Counted from the first letter of the stretch, positions 1-9,163 are shown. The stretch is DNA of 39,922 nucleotides from Desulfatibacillum sp. (GCA_016342355.1 JAEINP010000045.1:1-39922), one strand, 5' to 3'. Numbers and translations are program-made. The notes: a model not told the origin generated them from the letters alone.

Positions 1-161
1 CAGTTCACCCACCCTCGTCATGATGGCGCGACATGGGCAAACCAAGTTCACCTTGCCACAATCCGAGAAGATGTGCTAATTTTTTTTAAAGGAATTAAAA
101 TAACATTGGGTGATAGTCTCAATAAAACACCCATTTCCCACTAAACAAAAAGGAGAAAATC

Positions 162-1319
162 ATGCATGCAAGGGGTTTTTTTTTCAATCTTATCGTTGCG
201 CTCGCCTTGGCAGCCGCGGTTGCAGGCTGCGCATCCGGCCCAAAACCCGCATGTCCGTTTGCAGCGGACCAGAATTTTGAATTCAGTTTCCCCGAACAAA
301 CCCAAAAGGTGGATTCCTTTTACGTAATTCTGGATGGTTCCGAGTCCATGGGAGGGTCCAGGGGCGGCTTGCAAAAATTCGCCTGGGCAAAAAATATTGT
401 GCTTTTCATGAACCAGGCGATTTCCGACCTTGATCTCAAGGCAGGACTAAGGACCTATGGGTTGAACGCTGTGCCTTCCGGCCCCAAAACAGACTTGGTT
501 TACGGTTTTTCAAAATATTCCTCCCAGGGTTATGCCGACGCTGTGAAACCCTTGTGGGGGCCCAACGGCCCCAGCCCCCTGGGCTTGGCCATCAAAGCGG
601 CAGACAAGGACCTGTGCTCCATATCGGGCAGAACAGCCCTCATCATCCTTTCTGACGGAAACCCCAGTGACGACGCCGTTAAGGAAGCCCGCAAACTCAA
701 GGACAGGCTCGGCTCCAAACTGTGTATCAGCACCATTGCCATTGGCGCAAACAGCGCCGGAAAAGAACTTCTGAACGGCATTGCAAGGATTGGCGGATGC
801 GACGCCGCCTTTGATTCCAAGGACCTTTGCACAGGCGCTGGCATGACCCAATTCGTCAGCAAGGTGTTTTACAGCGACGCCCCCAAACCCGCCCCGGCCC
901 TGGACGTGGATGGAGATGGCGTCCTTAACATGAAGGACCAGTGCCCATACACCCCCAAAGGCGCAACCGTAAATGAAAAAGGCTGCTGGGAAATCGTAGG
1001 CCTGACATTTGATACGGATAAAGCAAACATCAAACCTGAATTCCTGCCCCTTATTTACAAGGTGATTCCCGTGCTGAATAATAATCCCGCCATGAAAATC
1101 CAGCTCCAGGGTCATGCGGATAACCGGGGAACTATGGAGCACAACCAAGCCCTCTCCGAACAACGGGCAAAAGCAGTGAAAAAAGTCCTGATAAAAAAGG
1201 GCGTGGACGCCAATCGCTTGTCAACTAAGGGCTTCGGCTTTTACAAGCCCATTGTCCCCAACGATTCCGAAGCCAACATGGCAAGAAATCGCCGGGTGGA
1301 AATCCGCGAAGTCAAATAA
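162..1319 (+). CDS. VWA-domain OmpA-family lipoprotein
   Basis: Predicted outer-membrane lipoprotein of 385 residues that anchors to peptidoglycan. The signal peptide ends in the lipobox AVAGC, with lipidated Cys23. A von Willebrand A domain covers about residues 50-240 and shows the MIDAS motif DGSES (D58, S60, S62). A short calcium-binding, thrombospondin-3-like stretch (DVDGDGVLN) follows, then a C-terminal OmpA domain (about 270-385) with the diaminopimelate-binding region NQALSEQRAKAV and RNRRVEI. The start is set by AAAGGAG seven bases before the ATG. It appears monocistronic, with a strong hairpin terminator directly after it. VWA-OmpA lipoproteins are known in Gram-negative envelopes, but the ligand of this VWA domain cannot be inferred. 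Confidence 0.88.
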   Translation: MHARGFFFNLIVALALAAAVAGCASGPKPACPFAADQNFEFSFPEQTQKVDSFYVILDGSESMGGSRGGLQKFAWAKNIVLFMNQAISDLDLKAGLRTYGLNAVPSGPKTDLVYGFSKYSSQGYADAVKPLWGPNGPSPLGLAIKAADKDLCSISGRTALIILSDGNPSDDAVKEARKLKDRLGSKLCISTIAIGANSAGKELLNGIARIGGCDAAFDSKDLCTGAGMTQFVSKVFYSDAPKPAPALDVDGDGVLNMKDQCPYTPKGATVNEKGCWEIVGLTFDTDKANIKPEFLPLIYKVIPVLNNNPAMKIQLQGHADNRGTMEHNQALSEQRAKAVKKVLIKKGVDANRLSTKGFGFYKPIVPNDSEANMARNRRVEIREVK

Positions 1320-1340
1320 CTGCTGAATAATCCTGGTCCC

Positions 1341-1381
1341 GGGGAAACCCTTTTCCGTAAGGGTTTCCCCGTACCTTTTTT
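1341..1381 (+). terminator. Rho-independent terminator after the OmpA lipoprotein gene
   Basis: A perfect 12-bp stem (1341-1352 with 1359-1370) has a 6-base loop and a run of six T at 1376-1381. The T-run abuts the Shine-Dalgarno sequence of the next gene. Confidence 0.9.
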
Positions 1382-1394
1382 GGGAGGAACATCC

Positions 1395-1823
1395 ATGGCC
1401 GAGGCCACCATGACCCGGGTAACCGACTCGGACGCCCCCATGTACGGCCCGCGAACCCTTCTGGTTTGCGGATACACCAAAGACAACCAGGACGCCTTCC
1501 TGAATTTGCTGAAAACGGAAATCCCGGCGAAAACCCCCACAGTCTTTTGCCTCCCGGAAGACGGAGACACCCTGCTTTCAGAGCTTGTCGCCAAGGAGGA
1601 CGGCCACCAATACGGCCGGGAAGGCAAAATGCCTCCGGCTGTCATTTTGAGCGGTGTGTCAGAAAAGGAACTGCGACAGATCATGACCGCTTGGAAAGGC
1701 CTTGGCCTGCCCCGCCAGCTTTGGGCGGCCCTGACCCCCACTTCCGAAACCTGGACCCTCCGCGCCCTCATCCGCGAACTGCAATCAGAATACATGGCCA
1801 TGATGAAAAAACAACAAGGATAA
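1395..1823 (+). CDS. DUF3783 family protein
   Basis: Small cytoplasmic protein of 142 residues. The C-terminal half resembles DUF3783, a domain of unknown function common in anaerobes: a segment like VILSGVSEKELRQIM, then ALTPTSETWTLRALIREL, which matches the family's usual T-P-x-N-x-x-W-T-L pattern. The N-terminal half (about residues 17-70) looks like a divergent repeat of the same fold, with LLVCGYTKDNQDAFLNLL. The ATG is chosen because GGAGG lies five bases upstream; an in-frame TTG at 1380 lies upstream of that Shine-Dalgarno sequence. No function is known. It sits directly behind a strong terminator, so expression needs read-through or a promoter inside the preceding gene. Confidence 0.7.
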   Translation: MAEATMTRVTDSDAPMYGPRTLLVCGYTKDNQDAFLNLLKTEIPAKTPTVFCLPEDGDTLLSELVAKEDGHQYGREGKMPPAVILSGVSEKELRQIMTAWKGLGLPRQLWAALTPTSETWTLRALIRELQSEYMAMMKKQQG

Positions 1824-2059
1824 CCTGTCGACCATACTGCCCGGTGAGGCCCCGGATAAATGACCCGGCGCCTCCTCCGGACTGTTTTTGACCGACATTC
1901 CCCACTTGCCGTCTTCCCCGCCACACCGGTTTACGCCATGAATTGCAAAGCCTGCTGCTTTTTCTTACTTGCCCGACAATTGCCTGACGGATACACCAAG
2001 GTGAATATTTCATATTTTCATATGATTAATACACAACAGCATGGATCTTTCAAAAATGC
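1824..2059. other. Gene-free spacer
   Basis: There is no convincing gene here. One short frame (from 1860) has no ribosome-binding site and no recognisable product. The promoter and operator of the TetR gene follow at 2060-2093. Confidence 0.5.
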
Positions 2060-2093
2060 TTGACTGGATTTTTAGTTTAGATTATAAATCTAA
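2060..2093 (+). promoter_or_regulatory. Promoter with overlapping palindromic operator of the TetR gene
   Basis: The -35 box TTGACT (2060-2065) and the -10 box TATAAA (2083-2088) are 17 bp apart. The 17-bp inverted repeat TTAGAT-TATAA-ATCTAA (2077-2093) covers the -10 box, as expected for an autorepressing TetR protein. The first start codon follows about 35 bp downstream of the predicted transcription start. Confidence 0.65.
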
Positions 2094-2129
2094 TAAAGCC
2101 AACCCAAACACCCAACAAAAAAGGTAGCC

Positions 2130-2738
2130 ATGGCCAATAAAAGAAAACCCAACAAAACCACCCCCAAACGCAAACGTCAAATCATGGAGGCGGCTCTGTC
2201 TTGTTTCAATGAAAATGGCTTCACCGACACCTCCATGCAGGAAATCCGGCAGCGGGCCGGAGCATCGTACGGGAGCGTGTACCATCACTTCAAAAGCAAG
2301 GAATTGCTGGCGGCGGCAGTCTATCTGGAAGGGTTGCAGGACTACCAGGAAGGTATGATTTCTTTGTTTGAGAAGGAACCCGGCCCCCGGGAAGGGGTAT
2401 GTGAAATGGTCCGCCGCCATCTGGCATGGGTGGAGTCCAACGCATCCTGGGCAAAATTTCTTATAAATATGCGCCATGCGGACTTTATGAGGGACGCGGA
2501 AACCCTCATCGGACTCAGGAACCAGGAATTCATACCCATCGTGGGGCAGTTTCTGAACAAGCATATTGGTGAAGGAAGCATTAGGAATCTGCCAAGGGAT
2601 GTTTGTATCTCCATTATTTTAGGGCCTTGCCAGGAGTTTACCCGATTATGGATCGAAGGGTTGGCTTTCACGGATATGGAGCAGGCCATGGAGCAAATGG
2701 GGGAATCCGCGTGGCAGGCGCTTAAACCAAAAGGATAG
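2130..2738 (+). CDS. TetR/AcrR family transcriptional regulator
   Basis: DNA-binding regulator of 202 residues. The N-terminal helix-turn-helix (about residues 15-60) carries the typical TetR signature, with ALSCFNENGFTDTSMQEI followed by GASYGSVYHHFKSKELL. The remaining 140 residues form the ligand-binding and dimer domain, whose effector cannot be read from sequence. A promoter with a palindrome over its -10 box lies just upstream, which suggests autorepression. The next gene starts 13 bp downstream and is probably co-transcribed, so it is the likeliest regulatory target besides the gene itself. Length and layout are normal for the family. Confidence 0.9.
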   Translation: MANKRKPNKTTPKRKRQIMEAALSCFNENGFTDTSMQEIRQRAGASYGSVYHHFKSKELLAAAVYLEGLQDYQEGMISLFEKEPGPREGVCEMVRRHLAWVESNASWAKFLINMRHADFMRDAETLIGLRNQEFIPIVGQFLNKHIGEGSIRNLPRDVCISIILGPCQEFTRLWIEGLAFTDMEQAMEQMGESAWQALKPKG

Positions 2739-2751
2739 CAAGGAGGAGATC

Positions 2752-3264
2752 ATGAGTATACTGGAAACCATCGACAGAAAGGAATTGAGGGAACTGTTGT
2801 GCATGGGTTGGATAACCCACGACGGCATGTGGTTTTATAACGTATTTCAGAAATATGGCGCCAAGGCGGCCAGCGACCTGAATCGGGCGGCCATTCAGGC
2901 CATGAGCGCGTTCGAGGTTCCCCGGTTGAAAACGGCCATGGGTGTGGAAGAAGTCTCCACCTATGAGCAGCTTAAAGATTTTGTGGAAGGCGCATTTGAT
3001 CTGATCGGGGCGGATTTCATGCAATTCAAGCGCCATTATCCGGGAAACAATGTGGTCCGTTGGGAGGCGCCCGAAGGGCAGTGCTTTGCGTATAAAGGCG
3101 TCAAGAGAATAGGCGCCCTGGATGACTATGACTGCGGCATCTTCTACCGGGTGGAGACCTGGCTCAAGGAATTGGGGATTGGCTTCCAGGTTACCCCCGA
3201 GGTGCACGGATGCCTCATCCATCAGGGAAAGCCATGTTACCGGGAGTATGTGCTGGATTTATAA
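2752..3264 (+). CDS. DUF6125-like protein in operon with the TetR regulator
   Basis: Protein of 170 residues without signal peptide or membrane segment. The N-terminal part, with DRKELRELLCMGWITHDGMW, resembles the DUF6125 group found in anaerobic bacteria, which may be distantly related to the fold of L-2-amino-thiazoline-4-carboxylate hydrolase; both links come from memory of the families. Four Cys occur in the second half (residues near 107, 124, 156 and 163), but they form no obvious metal motif. AAGGAGGAG precedes the ATG. It follows the TetR gene by 13 bp, so it is probably the regulated partner. Its 3' end overlaps the convergent DJ-1 gene by six bases. Function unknown. Confidence 0.65.
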   Translation: MSILETIDRKELRELLCMGWITHDGMWFYNVFQKYGAKAASDLNRAAIQAMSAFEVPRLKTAMGVEEVSTYEQLKDFVEGAFDLIGADFMQFKRHYPGNNVVRWEAPEGQCFAYKGVKRIGALDDYDCGIFYRVETWLKELGIGFQVTPEVHGCLIHQGKPCYREYVLDL

Positions 3265-3858
3265 AGGCTCCGGGGCTAAAAATCCCATGGCCTCCTTTAC
3301 CTTGTTGGCGTTCTCGGGTGTCGTGAGCATTTCCAGCAGGGTAAAGGCCACTTCCAGGCCGGTGGCCGGTCCCGTGGAAGTGATAACATTGCCGTCCACC
3401 ACCACATGCTGGTCCATGACTATGGCGCCGAAATCGGCCAACTGCTTGCGCCGCATGCCGTTCAGCAGATGGTAGGTGGTGGCCTTTCTGCCTTGTAATA
3501 TTCCGCTCTTTCCCAAGGGCAAGGCGCCCACGCAAATGGAGGCGATCACCTTGCCCGCCTCGTTAAAATGCCGGATGGCTTCCAGAAAGTTTTCATGATA
3601 GGCGTCTTCGTAAAACCCGGCTCGCTGAAATCCCCCGGGAATGGCCAGGGCGTCGAACGTGTCCAGGTCCAGATCCTTGAGCAGGGCCCGGGGTTTTACA
3701 ATAAGGCTCCAGGTGCATTGGATTTCGGGCCGAAGCCCTGCCGTGACCACCTCCACGGGGATGTCTCCCACCACCCGGCTCCATCCAAGCACGTCGGTAA
3801 ACACGCTTGCTTCGTATTCCTCAAACCCCTGGGCCAGGAAAAGCAAAACCTTTTTCAT
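3259..3858 (-). CDS. DJ-1/PfpI family protein
   Basis: Cytoplasmic protein of 199 residues of the class I glutamine amidotransferase-like DJ-1/ThiJ/PfpI superfamily. It starts with the hallmark MKKVLLFLAQGFEEYEAS, where the first Glu after GF is the usual active-site acid, and has the nucleophile elbow IASICVGALPLGKSG with its reactive Cys. Family members act as glyoxalase III/deglycase, chaperone or redox sensor; sequence alone does not decide. The ATG at 3858 has AGGAGT upstream; a longer in-frame reading to 3918 has no ribosome-binding site and adds residues outside the fold. It converges on the DUF6125-like gene. Confidence 0.88.
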   Translation of the reverse strand: MKKVLLFLAQGFEEYEASVFTDVLGWSRVVGDIPVEVVTAGLRPEIQCTWSLIVKPRALLKDLDLDTFDALAIPGGFQRAGFYEDAYHENFLEAIRHFNEAGKVIASICVGALPLGKSGILQGRKATTYHLLNGMRRKQLADFGAIVMDQHVVVDGNVITSTGPATGLEVAFTLLEMLTTPENANKVKEAMGFLAPEPL

Positions 3859-4034
3859 GATAGCAAGACTCCTTGAATCCGAACAGCTTCCCGAGTATAG
3901 AAACATAGTTACTTTCAATGGGCGCTTGTATCATGTGCGGCCGAAATATGAAATCGTGGCTGGTTTGGTTTTTCCCCGCATAGTTTGGCTGTCTGATTCT
4001 ATACATTATTCAGGGGCAACATTTAGGATGCCAT

Positions 4035-4436
4035 ATGGAATGGAAACACAATGCCTATATTATTTCCGATGACCCCGCCCTGATTGAACCGGCTGTTGTG
4101 CATGATTTTTTGCGCACATCGTATTGGGCCGCAGACCGGGATCTGGAAACTGTGATTCAATCCATTGAGAACTCCCTGTGTTTCGGGATCTATCTGGATG
4201 GCCGCCAGGTGGGTTTCGCCAGGGTGATCACGGACGGCTGCACCACTGCCTTCATTGCCGACGTAATCATTGATCCAGCCCACCGGGGCCAAGGCCTGGG
4301 AAAAAAAATGGTATCCGCCATACAGGCCCATCCTCGGGTGCCTGACTCGGTCCAGGTTCTCAAAACCAAGGACGCCCATGGGCTGTACGAGCAGTTCGGG
4401 TTTGTCCGGGGCGAATTCATGTTTCGCAAAACCTGA
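4035..4436 (+). CDS. GNAT family N-acetyltransferase
   Basis: Small acetyltransferase of 133 residues, the normal size for a single-domain GNAT. Motif A is clear: the strand AFIADVIIDPAHRGQGLGKK holds the acetyl-CoA pyrophosphate-binding R-G-Q-G-L-G-K loop. The C-terminal part (DAHGLYEQFGFV) is the usual motif B helix and strand. The acceptor substrate is unknown. The start ATG lies about seven bases after AGG. It is transcribed away from the DJ-1 gene and towards the histidine kinase gene, and seems to stand alone. Confidence 0.87.
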   Translation: MEWKHNAYIISDDPALIEPAVVHDFLRTSYWAADRDLETVIQSIENSLCFGIYLDGRQVGFARVITDGCTTAFIADVIIDPAHRGQGLGKKMVSAIQAHPRVPDSVQVLKTKDAHGLYEQFGFVRGEFMFRKT

Positions 4437-4474
4437 CCGGGACGCGCTGCATTTTCCCCTTGGGTCACCCCGGC

Positions 4475-6895
4475 TCATTGGGGTCTGCGGTCCATGGGCA
4501 GATCAACGACAAAGCAGGCGCCCTTGCCGGGTTCGGACTCCACGCGCATTCGCCCCTTATGGAATTCGGTTATTATAAAATATGAGACGGAAAGTCCCAG
4601 GCCCGTGCCTTTGCCCACGCCCTTTGTGGTGAAAAATGGCTCAAAGGCCCTTTTGCGGGTTGCCTCGTCCATGCCCGGTCCATTGTCACAGATCTCAATT
4701 CTTGCCATTGCTCCGTGCAAGGCTGTCCTGATTGTAATGGAAGGGGCGCCATCGGATTCCCCATAACTCGCCAGGGCCTGGGCCGCATTCTGCAAAAGGC
4801 TGAAAATGACCTGCTGAAATCGGGAAGGGTCGCAGGGGACCCCGGGCATGGCGGGGTCATATTCCCTGACAATGGAAATGCTTTTGAAGTCATACTTTTG
4901 ATGCAGGTTGTAATCGCTGGAAGCCAAGTCGATGGTTTTGTCAAGCAACACAGGTATATTCTGGGACAAAAAACCCCCATGCCTGTTCCCTGCAAAGTCA
5001 AGCATGTTGTTCACAACCCCTGCAATCCGGGACCCTGCATCGCGCAAAGCCTCCAGCATGCGCACAATCCCCCGTATCTCCATAAATGCCCTGATGCCGT
5101 CCATGCTGATCCCGCATTCCATGGCAGCCTTTTCGCTTGCAGGATTGTCTCCGGTCGTCCGATGGATGATAACCTCGGAGTTTTGCATCATGACGGCCAG
5201 AGGATTATTGATCTCATGGGCCATTCCTGCGGCCAAGCCTCCCAGGGAAACCATCTTTTCCGTTTGAATCATCACTTCTTCCCACCGGACGCGATCCGTT
5301 ACGTCATCCATGCGCACCACCGCGCCCTCGACCTCTCCCCCCGCCAAAGGGTATATGGTCAAATCCCAAAAATGCACGCGTCCGTTCAGGACCATGGTGA
5401 TTTTTTCTTCCTTTCTCACCTGTTTGCCTTGCATGGCGCTTGTTATATAGTCCATGTAACCGGTTAAATTGTGGAAAGCCTTATCCAGCAATTTTCCCAT
5501 TGCGTTGGCTGAGGAGACCCCGGTCACCTGTTCCGCTTTGCTATTCCATAAATGCACACGACCGTCCTTGTCCGTTCCAATAATCACGGAAGGCATGGAG
5601 TTGATCATATCCTGGAGATACACACGAGCAATCCTGGCCTCATTTTCCGCCTGCCTTTTTTTCAATATCATTTCATTGGCGGAAGCAGCCAGGTTTGTAA
5701 AATCCTTAAAATGCAGTTTATTCAGGTCAATCACCCCGCCCTTGTGAGCGGCCTCGGCAAAAAACCCTTCAAAAACCGAAAAACTTGTCTTAATGCGATT
5801 GCCCACCAGATAGGCCACCAGGAGAACAGCCAAACTGGCAAGCACAAGGACGCAAAGGATGGATAGCACATTGGCGTTAGTGACGTTTCGCAGAACAAGG
5901 GTTTGGGCTTTTGTTTCCTCTTCCATGTCGGGAACATCCATGCCGGCGCCCACATACCAATCCCATCCGGAAGCGCCCTGGACATAGCTGATCTTGCCCA
6001 CAGGTTTGCCTCCGGAGCCTGCTGGAAGGTTATAGGTCACGAAGCCCCCTCCGCTCCGGGCGGTATCAATCATCTCGGCGACAATTTCCCTGCCCCAGTG
6101 ATCTTCGGACTCCAGAATATTTGTCCCTTTTCCCGGCCCTAACAGCGACAGGCCATTGTAAGTCGAGGCGAAAATGTATCCGTCTTCGCCAAAGCGCACC
6201 TGCTCCAGGCGTTTGAGCACCTCGCTTTGGATGTCCTGCTCAACATCGTCCAGATATTCACCAGTTCCGATATACCAATCCATGGGGGCAAAATATTTTA
6301 AATAGGCAATTTTGCGATGGTCAGTCCCCGGATAGCCCGGCTTACTATAGGTATACTCATAAAACCCCTCTCCATGGGTGCGGGCAAGGTCTACCATGTC
6401 CCGGATAATGTAACGCCCTTTCGAAGAAAGCATTTCCCCCATATAAGCGCCTTCCAATTCCGGGCTGATCGGAAGAAGCTGGCTCACGCTCCCCATGTCG
6501 AAAGCGAAATAATATCCTCTGCCATAATTGAAGCGAATGGGACGCAATGCATCCCTAATCAAGTCTGCGAGCTTTTCCTTGGGTTTGTCATCGTTTTGGC
6601 TATAAATATGGCTGGCTATGGCATAGGCTTCGTATGTGCGGGATTTGATGGAGGTCTTCAATCGCCCCTCGGTTTGGGACGTCATGTAGTCCACAAACTC
6701 CACTGCGTTCTGAACTTCCTCCTTTACCCGTTGCTTTTGCATTGCCTCCATGCGGCTGGCCAGATCCATGGATTCCCGCGCAAACAAATCGTATTGGTGG
6801 GATATCCAAATGTATCCCAGAATAATCATCCCGGCAATTGTGGGAAGAAGGAATCCCACCTGCAATACACGCACTATCTTCTGTCCTGATCCCAT
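4475..6895 (-). CDS. Membrane sensor histidine kinase: tandem Cache, PAS, HisKA, HATPase
   Basis: Sensor kinase of about 806 residues. The N-terminal membrane segment (about residues 11-33) precedes a periplasmic region of about 300 residues holding two Cache-type sensor modules; the repeated sequences MDWYIGTGEYLDDVE and WDWYVGAGMDVPDME mark their ends. A second membrane helix lies near residues 340-365 and a PAS domain at about 427-535. The kinase core follows with the H-box GMAHEINNP, N-box LLQNAAQAL, G1 DNGPGMDE, F-box FEPFFTTK and G2 GKGTGLGLS. All catalytic motifs look intact. The start chosen is ATG at 6895 with GGTGA upstream; a TTG at 6937 is possible. No response regulator gene is adjacent, so this is an orphan kinase. 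Small organic acids are common Cache ligands, but this ligand is unknown. Confidence 0.9.
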   Translation of the reverse strand: MGSGQKIVRVLQVGFLLPTIAGMIILGYIWISHQYDLFARESMDLASRMEAMQKQRVKEEVQNAVEFVDYMTSQTEGRLKTSIKSRTYEAYAIASHIYSQNDDKPKEKLADLIRDALRPIRFNYGRGYYFAFDMGSVSQLLPISPELEGAYMGEMLSSKGRYIIRDMVDLARTHGEGFYEYTYSKPGYPGTDHRKIAYLKYFAPMDWYIGTGEYLDDVEQDIQSEVLKRLEQVRFGEDGYIFASTYNGLSLLGPGKGTNILESEDHWGREIVAEMIDTARSGGGFVTYNLPAGSGGKPVGKISYVQGASGWDWYVGAGMDVPDMEEETKAQTLVLRNVTNANVLSILCVLVLASLAVLLVAYLVGNRIKTSFSVFEGFFAEAAHKGGVIDLNKLHFKDFTNLAASANEMILKKRQAENEARIARVYLQDMINSMPSVIIGTDKDGRVHLWNSKAEQVTGVSSANAMGKLLDKAFHNLTGYMDYITSAMQGKQVRKEEKITMVLNGRVHFWDLTIYPLAGGEVEGAVVRMDDVTDRVRWEEVMIQTEKMVSLGGLAAGMAHEINNPLAVMMQNSEVIIHRTTGDNPASEKAAMECGISMDGIRAFMEIRGIVRMLEALRDAGSRIAGVVNNMLDFAGNRHGGFLSQNIPVLLDKTIDLASSDYNLHQKYDFKSISIVREYDPAMPGVPCDPSRFQQVIFSLLQNAAQALASYGESDGAPSITIRTALHGAMARIEICDNGPGMDEATRKRAFEPFFTTKGVGKGTGLGLSVSYFIITEFHKGRMRVESEPGKGACFVVDLPMDRRPQ

Positions 6896-7077
6896 AAGCA
6901 GTTCACCAAATCGCCCTTTGCGGAAGGTTAAGGCCAAAAACCTTTTTTGGCGATTACTAAAGAAGCAATATCCATGCCCGTTTGACTCAAGGGGTTGTGA
7001 CGGCGCTCACGATTTCCATCAAAGGTGAGGCGAACTTAAAATATTGTTCTCTCCACCGCCCTTAAATTCACTGTTTT

Positions 7078-7106
7078 AATATGCTGACTGACAAGAATTT
7101 AGTCAA
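7078..7106 (-). promoter_or_regulatory. Candidate promoter of the histidine kinase gene
   Basis: On the minus strand TTGACT (7101-7106) and CATATT (7078-7083) are 17 bp apart. It would give a leader of about 175 nt. The match is moderate and rests on spacing and the -35 box. Confidence 0.35.
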
Positions 7107-7162
7107 AATATGGAACTTTTTGCTAACAACCGGCATTTGCCCTGTATTGGCGCCACAAAGGC

Positions 7163-7191
7163 TTGAATAATTAGCTAAAGCAGATTATGAA
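7163..7191 (+). promoter_or_regulatory. Candidate promoter of the ThDP-enzyme pair
   Basis: TTGAAT (7163-7168) and TATGAA (7186-7191) are 17 bp apart, about 115 bp before the first start codon. Each box matches four of six consensus bases. Apart from the two candidate promoters, nothing else is seen in the 6896-7305 divergent spacer. Confidence 0.35.
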
Positions 7192-7305
7192 AATACCCGG
7201 AGGGACAATCTGTTCCAAAACTTTCCATGCAGCCTTCACAACCAACTTTCAGGGATTATTTTTTTAACACCCTGGTTTGCTTGATTAAAAGAGGCCTTCT
7301 CTTCT

Positions 7306-9162
7306 ATGAAAACACTCAGTGGAAGCCAGATCCTGGCGCGAAGCATCGCCGGGGCCGGAATCGGCTATGTATTCACGGTCCCCACCCCCAGACTAAAACC
7401 GGTCCTGGATTGCCTGGAAAAAATTCAAGGCATGACGGTAATCACAGCCAGGGATGAAACCGCCGCCGCCCTCATGGCGGACGGGTATATCCGGCGCTCC
7501 CGGCTATTCGCCGCCGTTCTCACAGACGCCCATGGCCGCAGTCTGTCCCAGGTTAGCGGCGTCACCAATGCCTGGGCCGACAAAATCCCCCTGGTCTCTG
7601 TCAGCTTATGCGAGGACGCAGCGCCCAACGCCAATAAAGGAATCGCCCGATCCCGATACGACGCCAACCGGGTGTTCGAGCCGGTCACGGTTTGGAGAAA
7701 ACGCCTGTCCGGATTGGCCGACATGCCCAAGGCCTTTGTGGACGCCGTGGCCGCCAGCCAGGGAAACCGGCGCGGACCCGTGCACCTGGACTTGGAAGCC
7801 GGACTTCTGGACCGCAGAATCGAAGAGGGCATTCCCGGCATTCCACCCGAAGGGCCGGTGGAACCCCAAAAACTGACGCCAATGAGGCTTTCCGGGGATT
7901 CCCAGACAGTCGACCAAGCCGTAAAACTGCTAAAACAAGCCCGCAAACCCCTGATTATAACCGGTGGAGGCGTCAAAGCCTCCCGGGCCAGCCTGGATGT
8001 AGTCCGCTTTATGGAACGCTTTGGCCTGCCCGGATGCACCACCATGGCGGGCATTGGAACCATTCCGTCAGACCATGCCTATTGCCTGGGCGGTCCCAGC
8101 TACACCGCCGGCGAGGCCTTTCATGTCGCCATCAAAAAAGCTGACGTGATCCTGGCTCTGGGATGCAGTTTTTCCGGCCTGGAAGGCTTTGGCCTGCCCC
8201 CTTTGTGGTCCGAGCGGATCAAATTCATCCACATTGACAATAATCCCAACCAGATTGGCCTGAACGTCAACCCGGAGATTCCCATCCTGGGCGACGTGAA
8301 AACCGTACTGGCTCAAATGGCCGAAATCCTGGACGCCACAGCCTTTGTCGCCCCCGATGGATGGGCCCACTGGCGCATGATCCTGGCCGACCTCAAAAGG
8401 CAGCGAAAAACCAGGCTCCTAAATTTCGCCAACCGCCCTTGGGGCGGCCTGCACCAGGGCTCGGTGGCCCTGGAAATGGGCAAAATTGTGGAAAAGGATA
8501 ACCTCATCATGGTCATTGACGGGGGCAACACCCCCCTGTACGCAGCCATGTACGGCCCTGGCATGAGCCCGCGCCAAAGTTTTTTTCCCTTTGGCATGGC
8601 CGCTCTGGGAGGGGGAGTCCCATACGCCATTGGCGTGGCCCTGGCAGCACCCCATAAACGCGTCATGTTGATCACCGGGGACGGCTCCTCCATGTACGCC
8701 ATCAGCGAACTGGAAACCATGAAGCGGCTGAACCTGCCCATCACCATTGTCGTGAACAACGATTCCTCCTGGAACATGATCAAAGCCCTCCAGGATTCCC
8801 TGTTCGAGGGCAATTACGTAGGCACCTGCCTGCCGGATATCGACTACGCCAAAATCGCCGCAGGATTCGGCCTCTATTCCGAAAGGGTGAAAAACGCCCA
8901 TGAACTGGTCCCGGCCTATGAAAGAGCTGTGGAATCAGGCGGCCCGGCACTTATTGATTGCGTGACGGATTGCAAAAATTTGCCCGACAGCCTCTTGAGT
9001 TTCGCCATGGTGGAGTTCGAGGGCGCCCAGATCAATCCGGTCAAACTGGCCAAAAGCCTCTGGAAAGGGCGTGACATGGGATTAAGCAGAGCGTTGCACC
9101 AAGTCACCTATGTGCGGAAAGCCCTGCTTGGTTTTAACCCCAGTACAAAAAGGCGGGTGTAA
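7306..9162 (+). CDS. Thiamine-diphosphate-dependent enzyme, acetolactate synthase-like (intact motifs)
   Basis: Cytoplasmic ThDP enzyme of 618 residues with the acetolactate synthase/pyruvate oxidase order: PYR domain (about 1-170), central domain (about 195-340), PP domain (about 380-560) and a C-terminal extension of about 50 residues. The PYR catalytic glutamate is E51 in ARDETAAALMADGY. The PP domain has the metal-ThDP motif GDGSSMYAISELETM (D459), closing with NN at residues 484-485. It is longer than most family members because of the tail. The substrate is not identifiable; decarboxylation or carboligation of a 2-oxo acid, or C-C cleavage of a 2-hydroxyacyl group, would fit. Its stop codon is one base from the start of a paralogous gene. 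The start follows an AAGAGG about 12 bases upstream, a weak ribosome site. Confidence 0.85.
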   Translation: MKTLSGSQILARSIAGAGIGYVFTVPTPRLKPVLDCLEKIQGMTVITARDETAAALMADGYIRRSRLFAAVLTDAHGRSLSQVSGVTNAWADKIPLVSVSLCEDAAPNANKGIARSRYDANRVFEPVTVWRKRLSGLADMPKAFVDAVAASQGNRRGPVHLDLEAGLLDRRIEEGIPGIPPEGPVEPQKLTPMRLSGDSQTVDQAVKLLKQARKPLIITGGGVKASRASLDVVRFMERFGLPGCTTMAGIGTIPSDHAYCLGGPSYTAGEAFHVAIKKADVILALGCSFSGLEGFGLPPLWSERIKFIHIDNNPNQIGLNVNPEIPILGDVKTVLAQMAEILDATAFVAPDGWAHWRMILADLKRQRKTRLLNFANRPWGGLHQGSVALEMGKIVEKDNLIMVIDGGNTPLYAAMYGPGMSPRQSFFPFGMAALGGGVPYAIGVALAAPHKRVMLITGDGSSMYAISELETMKRLNLPITIVVNNDSSWNMIKALQDSLFEGNYVGTCLPDIDYAKIAAGFGLYSERVKNAHELVPAYERAVESGGPALIDCVTDCKNLPDSLLSFAMVEFEGAQINPVKLAKSLWKGRDMGLSRALHQVTYVRKALLGFNPSTKRRV

Positions 9163-9163
9163 C

